A stretch of DNA of 64,000 nt from Paracoccaceae bacterium (GCA_029244725.1 JAQWQJ010000019.1:1-64000), one strand, 5' to 3'; shown: positions 8,398-17,757, counted from the first letter of the stretch. Notes: generated by a model from the sequence alone, not told the origin. Numbers and translations are program-made.

Positions 8398-9368
8398 TGA
8401 GCAAAGCACCATTAGAGATACCCACCTACGCGGATATGCTTGGCGCGCACGAGCGAATTAAGCCCTACATCCGAAGAACGCCTGTTCGGACTTCGGATTA
8501 CCTCGACGAGCTTGTCGGTGCGAAACTGTTCTTCAAGTGTGAGAATTTTCAAGAACCCGGTGCATTCAAAGTGCGCGGTGCAGCGAATGCCGTTTTTGGC
8601 CTTAGTGATGAACAGGCCCGCAAGGGTGTTGCGACACACTCGTCTGGAAATCACGCTTCTTGTCTAAGCTATGCGGCCATGAAACGGGGCATCCCTTGCA
8701 ACGTTGTCATGCCACGGACGGCACCAAACGCAAAAAAGGATACCGTCCGCCGCTATGGTGGCAAGATAACCGAGTGTGAACCTTCAACAACTTCGCGTGA
8801 AGAAACGTTTGCGCTAGTGCAAGAAGCATCCGGTGGAGACTTCGTTCACCCATACAACGACCCTCGCGTTATCGCGGGACAGGGCACTTGTGCCAAAGAG
8901 TTTATTGAGCAAACGGATGGTCTTGATGCAGTCGTAGCACCAATCGGCGGAGGTGGCATGATCTCTGGCACGTGTTTGACCCTTTCGCACTTGGCATCCG
9001 AGACACAGGTCATTGCAGCAGAACCAGAGCAAGCCGACGATGCGTACAGAAGCTTCAGAGCGGGCCACATCATTGCAGATGACGCACCGAAGACCATCGC
9101 CGACGGGCTTTTGGTTCCGCTTAAAGAACTGACGTGGCATTTTGTTTCCAGCCACGTCACTGAAATTTTCACGGCGTCAGAGCAAGAAATCATTGATGCG
9201 ATGAAGTTGGCTTGGAAGCATTTACGCATCGTTATGGAGCCATCGAGCGCCGTACCACTTGCGATCGTGTTAAAAAACCAACGTGCCTTTGCAGGCAAAC
9301 GCGTGGGCTTGGTCGTCACGGGTGGCAACGTCGATTTGGACATGTTGCCATGGATGGCATCCGCATAA
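8397..9368 (+). CDS. bhcB: Beta-hydroxyaspartate dehydratase
   Basis: PLP-dependent serine/threonine-dehydratase-fold enzyme, 323 residues, converting (2R,3S)-beta-hydroxyaspartate to iminosuccinate. K58 (AFKVRGA) is the Schiff-base lysine, SSGNHA (82-87) contacts the cofactor and GGGG (184-187) binds its phosphate. The ATG overlaps the last base of bhcA, showing translational coupling. There is no C-terminal ACT domain, so it is not the biosynthetic IlvA type. Confidence 0.93.
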   Translation: MSKAPLEIPTYADMLGAHERIKPYIRRTPVRTSDYLDELVGAKLFFKCENFQEPGAFKVRGAANAVFGLSDEQARKGVATHSSGNHASCLSYAAMKRGIPCNVVMPRTAPNAKKDTVRRYGGKITECEPSTTSREETFALVQEASGGDFVHPYNDPRVIAGQGTCAKEFIEQTDGLDAVVAPIGGGGMISGTCLTLSHLASETQVIAAEPEQADDAYRSFRAGHIIADDAPKTIADGLLVPLKELTWHFVSSHVTEIFTASEQEIIDAMKLAWKHLRIVMEPSSAVPLAIVLKNQRAFAGKRVGLVVTGGNVDLDMLPWMASA

Positions 9369-9419
9369 CAATCAAACATAGAACGCGTTTTCGAACGTCT
9401 CTGCCGAGAGGAATACGAC

Positions 9420-10583
9420 ATGAATAGCTTAAGCAACCTAGATGAATTTGAAGTTGGCTTTGACATCCCAGCAAAGCCAGGAATGAACGAGGCCGACATT
9501 CAGACCCCCTGCCTTGTGCTGGATTTGGACGCGCTCGAGCGTAACATCAAAAAGATGGGTGATTACGCGTCTGAAAACGGTATGCGCCACAGGGCACATG
9601 GAAAAATGCACAAGTCTGTGGACGTTCTGAAACTTCAGCAAGATCTCGGCGCTGCCTGCGGTGTTTGCTGTCAGAAAGTATCAGAGGCCGAAGTTTTTGT
9701 GCGCGGCGGAATCAAAGACGTCATGATCTCAAACCAAGTCACTGATCCGGCCAAGATTAAGCGGCTGGCGAACATGCCAAAACTGGGTGCACGTATACTT
9801 GTGTGCGTGGATGACCCCGAAAACGTCGCCACACTTTCTGCTGCTGTGGTAGAAGCTGGTACAAAGCTTGAGGCCTTGGTTGAAATCGACTGCGGCGCAG
9901 GGCGATGCGGAGTAAACACAACTCAGGATGTCGTGAATATCGCCAAACTGATTGATAGCGCCCCCGGCTTAAAGTTTGCTGGTATTCAGGCCTATCAAGG
10001 CGCGATGCAACACATGGATCTTTACGCTGACCGCAAGGAAAAGCTGGATATCGCCATTGCCCAAGTAGCCGACGCGGTTCAGGGACTAAAAAGCAACGGA
10101 CTGGATTGCGACATAGTCGGTGGTGGCGGAACAGGATCGTACTATTTTGAAAGCGGTTCAAACGTTTACAATGAACTTCAGTGCGGATCCTATGCATTTA
10201 TGGATGCAGACTATGGACGTATCCTTGATGAAAACGGCAAGCGCATTGACGATGGTGAGTGGGAAAACGCACTCTTTCTTCTGACGTCAGTGATGAGCCA
10301 CTCTAAAGCGGATAAGGCAATCGTGGATGCAGGATTGAAAGCCCAATCCGTCGATTCAGGACTGCCATTCGTTTACGGACGAGACGATGTCGAATATCTA
10401 AAATGTTCGGACGAACACGGTGTTGTTGCCGATCCTACAGGCGTTTTGAGCATCAACGAAAAACTAAGGCTGGTGCCTGGGCACTGTGATCCAACATGCA
10501 ATGTCCACGACTGGTATGTCGGAGTTCGAAACGGAAAAGTTGAGACCGTTTGGCCCGTTTCCGCCCGCGGTCGCGCATATTGA
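9420..10583 (+). CDS. bhcC: Beta-hydroxyaspartate aldolase
   Basis: D-threonine-aldolase/DSD1-like PLP enzyme, 387 residues. In the cycle it condenses glycine with a second glyoxylate to beta-hydroxyaspartate. K62 in RAHGKMHKS is the PLP lysine and the C-terminal PGHCDPTCN region supplies the usual metal ligands of the family. GAGAGGA precedes the ATG by about 7 bases. It lies 51 bases after bhcB in the operon. Confidence 0.93.
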   Translation: MNSLSNLDEFEVGFDIPAKPGMNEADIQTPCLVLDLDALERNIKKMGDYASENGMRHRAHGKMHKSVDVLKLQQDLGAACGVCCQKVSEAEVFVRGGIKDVMISNQVTDPAKIKRLANMPKLGARILVCVDDPENVATLSAAVVEAGTKLEALVEIDCGAGRCGVNTTQDVVNIAKLIDSAPGLKFAGIQAYQGAMQHMDLYADRKEKLDIAIAQVADAVQGLKSNGLDCDIVGGGGTGSYYFESGSNVYNELQCGSYAFMDADYGRILDENGKRIDDGEWENALFLLTSVMSHSKADKAIVDAGLKAQSVDSGLPFVYGRDDVEYLKCSDEHGVVADPTGVLSINEKLRLVPGHCDPTCNVHDWYVGVRNGKVETVWPVSARGRAY

Positions 10584-10621
10584 TTTCGACTAACGCTCAC
10601 CTCGAAAAATTGGAGAAGTAG

Positions 10622-11587
10622 ATGTTCATTGTACCGGAACGAGAAATAGCAAATCTCATGACACGATCGGCTGCATTTGATGCCGTTGAATCTGTTTTTG
10701 CTTCAATGGCGTCTAACGACGCCTATAACTTTCCGGTTGTTCGCGAAGCACTGGGCCACGAGGACGCGCTTTACGGTTTTAAGGGTGGATTTGACCAGAA
10801 AGGTCTCACACTCGGACTTAAAGCTGGGGGGTATTGGCCGCACAATCTAGAAAAGCGCGGCGTGATCAATCACCAATCAACTGTGTTCTTGTTCGATCCG
10901 GACACAGGAATGGTTAAGGCAATGGTCGGTGGCAACCTATTAACCGCCCTACGTACAGCCGCAGCTTCTTCGGTATCGATCAAACATTTGGCGCGCAAAG
11001 ACAGCAAAGTGATCGGGATGATTGGTGCTGGACATCAGGCGACGTTCCAACTGCGCTCTGCCCTCGAAGTCGGTAATTTTGAAGAGGTTATTGCATGGAA
11101 CTACCATCCAGAAATGCTCTCAAATATCGAAAAAATTGCTGTGGAGGCCAACGTGCCGTTCAGGGCGGTTCAGCTGGAAAACATGCGCGATGCTGATGTC
11201 ATTATTTCAATCACATCTGCATTTAACCCTTCGCTTTTAGAAGAACACGTCTCACCCGGAACGCATATCGCTTGCATGGGGACCGACACGAAGGGAAAGC
11301 AAGAAGTTGAATCCTCCTTGCTGGCAAAGGCGCGGGTCTTCACTGACGAGATTGCTCAATCAATTTCTATCGGGGAATCTCAGCATGCAATTTCAGAAGG
11401 CCTCATTGCTGAAGCAGATATCATCCAACTTGGTGCCGTAATCAACGGTTCGCAAAAGGGACGCACCTCGTCAGATCAGATAACATTATTTGATGGTACG
11501 GGCGTTGGCCTTCAAGATCTAGCCGTCGCGTCGTCAGTGGTGGATTTGGCTATCAAAAGCGGCGTAGCAATCGAACTGGATTTTTGA
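10622..11587 (+). CDS. bhcD: Iminosuccinate reductase
   Basis: Ornithine-cyclodeaminase/mu-crystallin family protein, 321 residues. It reduces iminosuccinate to L-aspartate with NADH, closing the beta-hydroxyaspartate cycle. The dinucleotide motif GAGHQ is at 135-139 and the substrate arginine region LLTALRTAAAS at about 106-116. GGAGAAG lies just before the ATG. Last gene of the bhc operon, 38 bases after bhcC. Confidence 0.92.
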   Translation: MFIVPEREIANLMTRSAAFDAVESVFASMASNDAYNFPVVREALGHEDALYGFKGGFDQKGLTLGLKAGGYWPHNLEKRGVINHQSTVFLFDPDTGMVKAMVGGNLLTALRTAAASSVSIKHLARKDSKVIGMIGAGHQATFQLRSALEVGNFEEVIAWNYHPEMLSNIEKIAVEANVPFRAVQLENMRDADVIISITSAFNPSLLEEHVSPGTHIACMGTDTKGKQEVESSLLAKARVFTDEIAQSISIGESQHAISEGLIAEADIIQLGAVINGSQKGRTSSDQITLFDGTGVGLQDLAVASSVVDLAIKSGVAIELDF

Positions 11588-12006
11588 ACCCGTAGTTCAA
11601 TCATATGAATTTCCAAAGCGGGGTGCTGTCACTTGCCTGACAATGCTCCGCTTTGACCCCAATTTTAGGCGCAAAGATACGAAATCATTCTGATGCAGGA
11701 TGTATTGATCTTCAACTGCTTGGCTTGGAAATGATCGCCACATTGGATTAAGTGAACACGCATCCAGCCCGACCCACATGACCCAGGTGAAACCGTGGAT
11801 TGGCCATCCAATTTCGCCGTGAACATTCCCTGCTTGAATAAATTTGTTGCCCAGTGGCGATCATCCAATAGGATACGCCTATGGAAATGCATATCCACGC
11901 TCGCAATAGTGAGCGTTATGCAAGCGTTCGCGACGTATCAAACTGCCGATTTGAATGCCCTTGGCTGTGTTGGCAGACCCTCATGATTTTGAAAGTGAGT
12001 ACACGA
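11588..12006. other. Intergenic region after bhcD with a weak hairpin
   Basis: About 420 bases without a convincing gene. AAAGCGG (11615-11621) can pair with CCGCTTT (11648-11654), and a shorter TTGAAC/GTTCAA hairpin is at 11584-11600; neither is followed directly by a T-run, so termination here is uncertain. Short frames on both strands have no recognisable product. Confidence 0.5.
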
Positions 12007-12294
12007 ATGAACAATCTAATTGCCGCTCTTAAACGCACCGCAATCATGTCCGCATTCGCCACAGGCGTGTTCACTGGACTTGGGACTGGGGCCGCTTCGG
12101 CGGCTTGCGGTCCCGATATGGAATCTGTCGGTGCTAGCTTCATCGCTTGGGGAGAGGCCGCCCGGAAGGCGTTTGGTGACGATCCATCGAAAATGCCAGC
12201 CGCAATTGAGCCGATGATGGGTAAGTTCTTCACTCTGACAACGGCCGCATCGATTGAGGACATCACGCCAGAACGCATTGTGTGCTCTTCTTGA
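12007..12294 (+). CDS. Putative small secreted protein, probably truncated
   Basis: An ATG at 12007 opens 95 codons beginning with a signal-peptide-like segment: lysine/arginine N-region, hydrophobic core and a GAASAA cleavage-type motif around residues 30-36. No family was recognised. The last codons run into sequence belonging to the antisense kbl remnant (from about 12281), so the native C-terminus has apparently been replaced. An alternative ATG at 11983 adds eight residues; no good ribosome site is seen. It may not be expressed. Confidence 0.35.
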   Translation: MNNLIAALKRTAIMSAFATGVFTGLGTGAASAACGPDMESVGASFIAWGEAARKAFGDDPSKMPAAIEPMMGKFFTLTTAASIEDITPERIVCSS

Positions 12295-12546
12295 GTGCCG
12301 CAAATAAACCGGACCGAGGACATCCCGTATCCGTAGCGTGCCAACGCCTGTTGGCCAGCCTCAATCAGTTCTTCATTGTCGTAGGCCAAGATAGTTGTTG
12401 GCACACAGGTTGATGACCTCTTTCCCACTGGCCAGCGACACCGTTCCCGCCTGTTTTGACGAAATTATTCGCTCGGACTTATAAAGACCGACCTCTTTGA
12501 GGTGATCTAATTCAGATGCGATATGAGAGATAAATGGCGTCGACAT
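12281..12546 (-). pseudogene. kbl: kbl remnant: 2-amino-3-ketobutyrate CoA ligase, N-terminal fragment with frameshift
   Basis: From an ATG at 12546 (reverse strand) the sequence reads MSTPFISHIASELDHLKEVG, then LYKSERIISSKQ, then INLCANNYLGL, all hallmarks of the Kbl N-terminus. After NNYLGL a frameshift near 12380-12385 (probably two bases lost from LAD) leads to a TGA. The other frame continues with DNEELIEAGQQALARYGYGM and SVRFICGTQEEH before similarity ends at about 12281. Only about 85 of roughly 395 codons remain. Glycine C-acetyltransferase function is therefore lost at this locus. Confidence 0.88.
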
Positions 12547-12624
12547 TAAGACCCCTTAAAAATTGTCTAAATGCCGACACTAACACAGTCTCGGCCGAAC
12601 CCAAGGAGAACGGCCGAGATTGTT

Positions 12625-15099
12625 CTAAGATCGCATCTTTGACCCGTCCGGATCATATAGCGGTCCTGCCTGCACTTCGGCGTCGTACATATTGCCCAAG
12701 ATCTCAACTTGAACTTTGCTGCCCGCGATTGCGCAATCAGTCGTCAAATAGGCCATGGCCATGGATTTGCCGACATGGTGCGCATAGCCACCCGAAGTGA
12801 TGTAACCCACGGCTTGCCCATCCTTTAAAACGGCCTCGTCTAAAGTTACGTCAATCTCGGTATCAATGACCAATGTCGCTAGTTTGCGCTCGACGCCATT
12901 GGCTCTTGCGGCCTCGGTTGCGGCCTTCCCGACAAAGTCTTTTTTCCAGTTGATGAAGACATCCATGCCGGATTCAACTGCGTTAAAGTCCGGACGGAAC
13001 TCAAGCCCCCATGCCCCCCAGCCCTTTTCCAAACGCAGCGACATTAACGTGCGATTGCCATACCAACGATAACCAAGATCGGCGCCGGCCTCTTCAATCG
13101 CTTCGGCAAGTTTGATCAAGTACTGTGGGCGGCAATAGATTTCAAAACCAAGCTCACCAGAGAAATTGATGCGGTTCAGGATGACCGGCACACCGCCAAC
13201 AAATGTCTCGCGGGTGTCACGAAATTTGAATGCCTCGGCGCTGACATCATCACGAGTAATGCGCTGCAATAATTCGCGAGAGTTCGGACCTGAAATCCCC
13301 ATCCCGTGCCACTCGCCGGTCTGGTTTTCGTGGGTCACAGTGTCCGGCAATGTTTTGGCAAAGAAACGGGAATGCGCGTCCTGCATCGTGCCAGACCCAA
13401 ACAGCATAAAGTGCTGATCACCCAAACATGCGACGGTAAGATCGCCATAAAGGCGGCCTTTTTCCGTCAGCATAGGGGTCAACGTCATCCGCCCTGGCTT
13501 TGGAATGAAACCCGCCATGGTATTGTTCAGCCATTCACGCGCGCCGGGTCCCTTGATGACGTGTTTGGCAAAGTTGGCCAATTCAATGCCACCCACAGCC
13601 GAGCGCACAGCCGCACATTCCTGTGCCACGTAATCGTGGCTACGGTTGCGCTCAAACGTTGGCTCTTCGTGCGCATCCTCAGGTCCATCGGCGAACCACA
13701 AAACGTGCTCAAGACCAAAGGCCTGCCCCATGCGCGCGCCCTTCGCGACCAAGCGATCATAAAGCGCCGTCGTCTGTTGTTTGCGACCCTTCGGTAACGT
13801 CTCATTCGGGAAGGTCATCACAAAGCGACGTTCGTAATTCTCGGTCGACTTGACGGTTCCCCAATCAGGCGATGCCCAATTGCCGAAACGCGCAACGTCC
13901 ATGGCCCAAACGTCAATCGAGGGCTCTCCGTCGATCATCCATTCGGCCATCGTTAGACCAACACCGCCGCCTTGACAGAACCCCGCCATAACACCGACCG
14001 CACACCAATAGTTATGCATTCCCGGCACAGGGCCAATCATCGGGTTGCCGTCTGGGCCAAAGGTAAATGGACCGTTAATCATGTCCTTGATGCCGGTTTC
14101 CCCAATCGCTGGAATGCGCTCAAACGACATCTCCAATCGGTCCGCAATTCGATCCAAATCCGGCTGCAAAAGCTCGTGGCCAAAGTTCCACGGGGTGCCG
14201 CCGACCTTCCAAGGGGTGCCTTTTGGTTCATACGTTCCCAGCAACATTCCATCGCGTTCCTGCCGGAAATAAATGTTGGCCTCATAGTCGATGCCAGCGG
14301 GAAGACGGGACCCATGATTGGCCACGGCCTCAATCCGATCGGTCAGCAAATAGTGATGCTCCATCGGCTGTACAGGCAGGTTGATGCCAGCCATATGCCC
14401 GACTTCACGCGCCCAGAGACCACCACAGTTCACAACGTGCTCGGCAATCACCGTCCCGCGCGAGGTTGTGACCTCCCATTGGCCATCTGGCCGCATCTTC
14501 GTACAGGTTACAGGCGTGTGCGTGTAATATTGTGCCCCATAGTGGCGTGCTGCCTTGGCAAATGCATAAGTCGTGCCAGAAGGGTCCAAGTCGCCGTCCT
14601 GATCATCCCAAAGCGCTGCGTAATAGTGCTTGGGATCAATCAGCGGGTGGCGCTCAGCCACTTCCTCGGGGAAAATGAATTCTTGGTTCAGCCCCATATA
14701 GCGTGCTTTTGAGCGTTCGCGTTTAAGGTAGTCATACCACGTTTTATTAGAAGCCAGATAAAATCCACCCGTCAAATGCAAGCCAACCGAGTGACCCGAA
14801 AGCTCTTCTATCTCTTTGTAAAGGTTGATCGTGTAACTTTGCAGACGGCTGATATTCGGATCAGAACTGATTGTGTGAATTTGTCCTGCTGCGTGCCAAC
14901 TAGAACCACTGGTCAACTCGTCACGCTCGAGCAAGATCGAGTCTTTCCAGCCGAATTTCGCCAGATGGAACAGGATCGAACAGCCCACGACACCTCCGCC
15001 AACAATGACAACTTTGGCATGCGACGGCAAAGGTTTGCCGCGACTGGTTTCGTCTTTTTGAATGTTCAGTGCATTTGCACCGCCGTTGTCATTTGGCAT
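12625..15099 (-). CDS. FAD-dependent oxidoreductase with GcvT domain (dimethylglycine/sarcosine dehydrogenase-like)
   Basis: Two-part flavoprotein of 824 residues: DAO-type FAD domain (GGGVVGCS at 34-41; SGSSWHAAG with H69 at the position of the covalently flavinylated histidine in dimethylglycine dehydrogenase) and a C-terminal GcvT/aminomethyltransferase domain from about 430. Such enzymes remove N-methyl groups from dimethylglycine or sarcosine-type substrates and pass the C1 unit to tetrahydrofolate. ATG 15099 has AAGGA 8 bases upstream; an in-frame TTG at 15183 would overlap the preceding gene. It follows mttB by 43 bases in one operon. The exact methylated amine is not known. Confidence 0.88.
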   Translation of the reverse strand: MPNDNGGANALNIQKDETSRGKPLPSHAKVVIVGGGVVGCSILFHLAKFGWKDSILLERDELTSGSSWHAAGQIHTISSDPNISRLQSYTINLYKEIEELSGHSVGLHLTGGFYLASNKTWYDYLKRERSKARYMGLNQEFIFPEEVAERHPLIDPKHYYAALWDDQDGDLDPSGTTYAFAKAARHYGAQYYTHTPVTCTKMRPDGQWEVTTSRGTVIAEHVVNCGGLWAREVGHMAGINLPVQPMEHHYLLTDRIEAVANHGSRLPAGIDYEANIYFRQERDGMLLGTYEPKGTPWKVGGTPWNFGHELLQPDLDRIADRLEMSFERIPAIGETGIKDMINGPFTFGPDGNPMIGPVPGMHNYWCAVGVMAGFCQGGGVGLTMAEWMIDGEPSIDVWAMDVARFGNWASPDWGTVKSTENYERRFVMTFPNETLPKGRKQQTTALYDRLVAKGARMGQAFGLEHVLWFADGPEDAHEEPTFERNRSHDYVAQECAAVRSAVGGIELANFAKHVIKGPGAREWLNNTMAGFIPKPGRMTLTPMLTEKGRLYGDLTVACLGDQHFMLFGSGTMQDAHSRFFAKTLPDTVTHENQTGEWHGMGISGPNSRELLQRITRDDVSAEAFKFRDTRETFVGGVPVILNRINFSGELGFEIYCRPQYLIKLAEAIEEAGADLGYRWYGNRTLMSLRLEKGWGAWGLEFRPDFNAVESGMDVFINWKKDFVGKAATEAARANGVERKLATLVIDTEIDVTLDEAVLKDGQAVGYITSGGYAHHVGKSMAMAYLTTDCAIAGSKVQVEILGNMYDAEVQAGPLYDPDGSKMRS

Positions 15100-15142
15100 C
15101 TTTTTGGTCCTTTTCGTCAGTCGTTCGGTACTTGGCTTGGGA

Positions 15143-16672
15143 TCAATACCAAGCGTCTGGCAAATCTTCTTTACGTTTCGCAACGAACGCGATCAGCGCT
15201 TCTTCTGTTGCAGCGTCTATGGGCGGTTTTTCATAATTATTAAGCATGTCGTTCCAACGATCATACGCCCGCTCTCGCATGTCCTTTGAACCGCCCTCCT
15301 CCCAGCTTTCGACGTTTTCGCTGTCGCTAAGTTTGGGTTCGTAAAACGCGTCCTGATAATGGCGCATAGTATGGGCGGACCCAAGGAAATGGCCCCCGGG
15401 TGCAACCTCTTCATATGCGTCACGCGCGAATGCCTCGGGCTCGGTCCACAGGCCTTGATCCAACACTTTCTGATAACCACCCAGTCGGTCTGCATCCATA
15501 ATCAGTTTTTCAAAACCAGTGCAAAGACCGCCCTCTAACCATCCCGCCGAATGCAGCACAAAGTTGGCCCCTGCTAAGGCTGTTGAGTGCATCGAGTCAG
15601 CGCTTTCATAGGCGGCCTGGGCGTCCTCGATCTTGGAAGCTGACAATGAACCACCGCAACGAAGAGGTATCCCCAATCGACGTGCCATTTGCCCGATTAC
15701 ATAGTTTGAAACGACGGGTTCCGGCATGCCAAATGTCGGCGCGCCAGATTTCAAAGACATAGAGGATAGGAAATTCCCCATCACAAACGGCGCGCCTGGA
15801 CGGACCAATTGCGAGAACGCGCAAGCCATCATCGCCTCGGCCATTGCCTGCGCCACTGAAGCCGCTGTTGAAACCGGTCCCATAGCGCCCGACAGAATGA
15901 ACGGTGCAACGATAATTCCCTGACCACGACCACAATAGGTTCGGATCGCTTCTGTAACGACTTTGTCGATCAACAAGGGAGAGTTGGTGTTCACGTTGCC
16001 CATAATCACACAGTGTTCGTCCATCACCTCACGGCCGTGTAGAATCTCCGCCATATCAACACTGTCTTGCGCACGGCTCATCTCGGTTATCGCGCCGAGG
16101 TGCGGTTTGTCCGAGCATGTCATATGCGCGAACAGCATATCGAGATGGCGCTTACTGACGGGAACGTCACACGGCTCGCAGATTACAAATCCACCGTGGT
16201 GAAGGTTTGGATGCATGTAGTTCAACTTAACAAGCTTTTCGAAGCTCTCCATGTCTCCGTAGCGCCGCCCACCCTTTAGGTCGCGCACAAACGGAGCGCC
16301 GTAAATCGGTGCAAAAACCTGATTGTTGCCGCCCATAGTCACCGACCGATCCCGATTGCGCGCCAACTGTGTAAATTCACTTGGAGCTTTGGCGCACAAG
16401 TCACGGATGAACTGAGCGTCGGCCTTGATGAGATCGCCAAGCTCGCCGGCCGGGGTAATTCCAGCCTCTTGCCAAATATCAAGAGCAACTGGGTCGTCAC
16501 GAAAAGCTACCCCAATGTTTTCAAGCAACCAGTCGACTTGGTCATCAAGTTTTGAAAGTTGCTCCTCATTCAATGGGTCAAAGTACGGCAAGACGCGTTT
16601 GATGTAGGGCGAACGTGGAACGCCGGTATCGTCTTGGGCGGATCTACGTGCAGATCGTGATCTTCGGGCCAT
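15143..16672 (-). CDS. Trimethylamine methyltransferase family protein (non-pyrrolysine MttB)
   Basis: MttB-superfamily protein of 509 residues with no internal amber codon, so it belongs to the non-pyrrolysine branch (MtgB/glycine betaine and related betaines). AGGAG lies 7 bases before the ATG. Characterised members transfer a methyl group from a quaternary amine to a corrinoid protein; no corrinoid protein, reactivase or second methyltransferase gene is present in the window. The downstream dimethylglycine-dehydrogenase-like gene fits stepwise demethylation of a betaine. Divergent from a LysR gene. Confidence 0.88.
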   Translation of the reverse strand: MARRSRSARRSAQDDTGVPRSPYIKRVLPYFDPLNEEQLSKLDDQVDWLLENIGVAFRDDPVALDIWQEAGITPAGELGDLIKADAQFIRDLCAKAPSEFTQLARNRDRSVTMGGNNQVFAPIYGAPFVRDLKGGRRYGDMESFEKLVKLNYMHPNLHHGGFVICEPCDVPVSKRHLDMLFAHMTCSDKPHLGAITEMSRAQDSVDMAEILHGREVMDEHCVIMGNVNTNSPLLIDKVVTEAIRTYCGRGQGIIVAPFILSGAMGPVSTAASVAQAMAEAMMACAFSQLVRPGAPFVMGNFLSSMSLKSGAPTFGMPEPVVSNYVIGQMARRLGIPLRCGGSLSASKIEDAQAAYESADSMHSTALAGANFVLHSAGWLEGGLCTGFEKLIMDADRLGGYQKVLDQGLWTEPEAFARDAYEEVAPGGHFLGSAHTMRHYQDAFYEPKLSDSENVESWEEGGSKDMRERAYDRWNDMLNNYEKPPIDAATEEALIAFVAKRKEDLPDAWY

Positions 16673-16743
16673 AAGGGTTCTCCTGAGAGCGTTTGTCGCA
16701 CGCAGTTAATCACAATCCCTTTCGGTGTGACCCTTGAAAATAT

Positions 16744-16769
16744 CTATGATTAGGATAGCTTCCATCTAT
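16744..16769. promoter_or_regulatory. Candidate LysR operator between mttB and lysR
   Basis: CTAT-N7-ATAG-N7-CTAT spans 16744-16769, three alternating half-sites spaced 11 bases, one helical turn apart. The right-hand unit is a T-N11-A LysR box and overlaps the regulator's own ATG, a layout that suits autorepression with control of the divergent mttB operon. Confidence 0.4.
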
Positions 16770-17691
16770 GCGTAATTTTTGGAAACAAATTCAATCTCCA
16801 CGAAACTTAATCATCTTCGAATCCGCGGCCAGACAAAGCTCATTCACTAAGGCTGCGGTTGAGTTGAACATGCAGCAACCATCCGTGAGTGCAGCTATCC
16901 GCCAGCTTGAGGACGCTCTAAGCGTCAAACTATTCGTGCGGGGTCATCGGACAGTGGATCTTACAACTGCTGGAAATCGCTTATTTACTGACGTTAAAAA
17001 GTCTTTGGACGACATCGAAGCATCCGTAAATGCAGTGCGTCAAATGGGGCGAGACGAGCATATAACTCTCAGCTCCTCGTCCGCATTTTCGTATCACTGG
17101 ATGATGCCTCGTCTGGCTGATCTTCACGACAAACATCCGACAATAGACCTACGGCTTCAAATTAGCGACCGAGAGCCCGATCTCGACTTTGAAAATATCA
17201 GTCTTGGCATAAGACTAGGAAATGGCAACTGGCCGCAATTCAACGTTGTGAAATTAGCAGATGAGATTATCTATCCAGTCGCCAGCCCTCGTGTAATGGC
17301 GGCCGCCAGAAACCTGAAATCCGTTCCTAACCTACTTCATGAGCGCTTAATTCACCTAGAAGAGCCGATCCGCGAGCGCCCAACGTGGGCGCAGTGGTTT
17401 TCGCACCATGGTATTCACAACCGAGATATCGTCTCTGGTCTTAGATTGAACGACTATGCGCTGGTCCTTCAGGCCGCGATATCTGACGAAGGATTTGCGT
17501 TCGGGTGGCACCACATCGTTACCCCATTGCTTCAGCAAAAATTGCTGGTGGCAAAAAAGGAATGGGCATGGACGACAGGCAAAGGCATCTATCTTGTTTG
17601 GTCGAAACGACGAAAGTTGACCGACAATGCCGAACTTGTACGAAACTGGGTCATTTCGCAGGCAGAGGAACCCAAGATTTCCTCTGATTGA
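16768..17691 (+). CDS. LysR-family transcriptional regulator (GcvA-like)
   Basis: LysR protein of 307 residues: helix-turn-helix at about 12-70 (SSFTKAAVELNMQQPSVSAA) and a PBP2-type effector domain. Divergent from mttB with 95 bases between starts and a candidate operator in that gap, so it very probably regulates mttB and the demethylating dehydrogenase. No strong ribosome site precedes the ATG. Confidence 0.9.
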   Translation: MRNFWKQIQSPRNLIIFESAARQSSFTKAAVELNMQQPSVSAAIRQLEDALSVKLFVRGHRTVDLTTAGNRLFTDVKKSLDDIEASVNAVRQMGRDEHITLSSSSAFSYHWMMPRLADLHDKHPTIDLRLQISDREPDLDFENISLGIRLGNGNWPQFNVVKLADEIIYPVASPRVMAAARNLKSVPNLLHERLIHLEEPIRERPTWAQWFSHHGIHNRDIVSGLRLNDYALVLQAAISDEGFAFGWHHIVTPLLQQKLLVAKKEWAWTTGKGIYLVWSKRRKLTDNAELVRNWVISQAEEPKISSD

Positions 17692-17757
17692 CTATTTTAG
17701 ATCTTGGCGCGAGACTTGGATATTGATCCAACCAATCCGACCAACCGTAAGAGTTAC

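Noticed and set aside
13972-14712. 246-codon plus-strand frame inside the dehydrogenase gene
   Set aside because: Antisense to a conserved flavoprotein, no start context and low-complexity arginine-rich translation.
15143-16672. Possible pyrrolysine-containing MttB
   Set aside because: There is no in-frame amber codon and the length is complete, so it is the non-pyrrolysine type.
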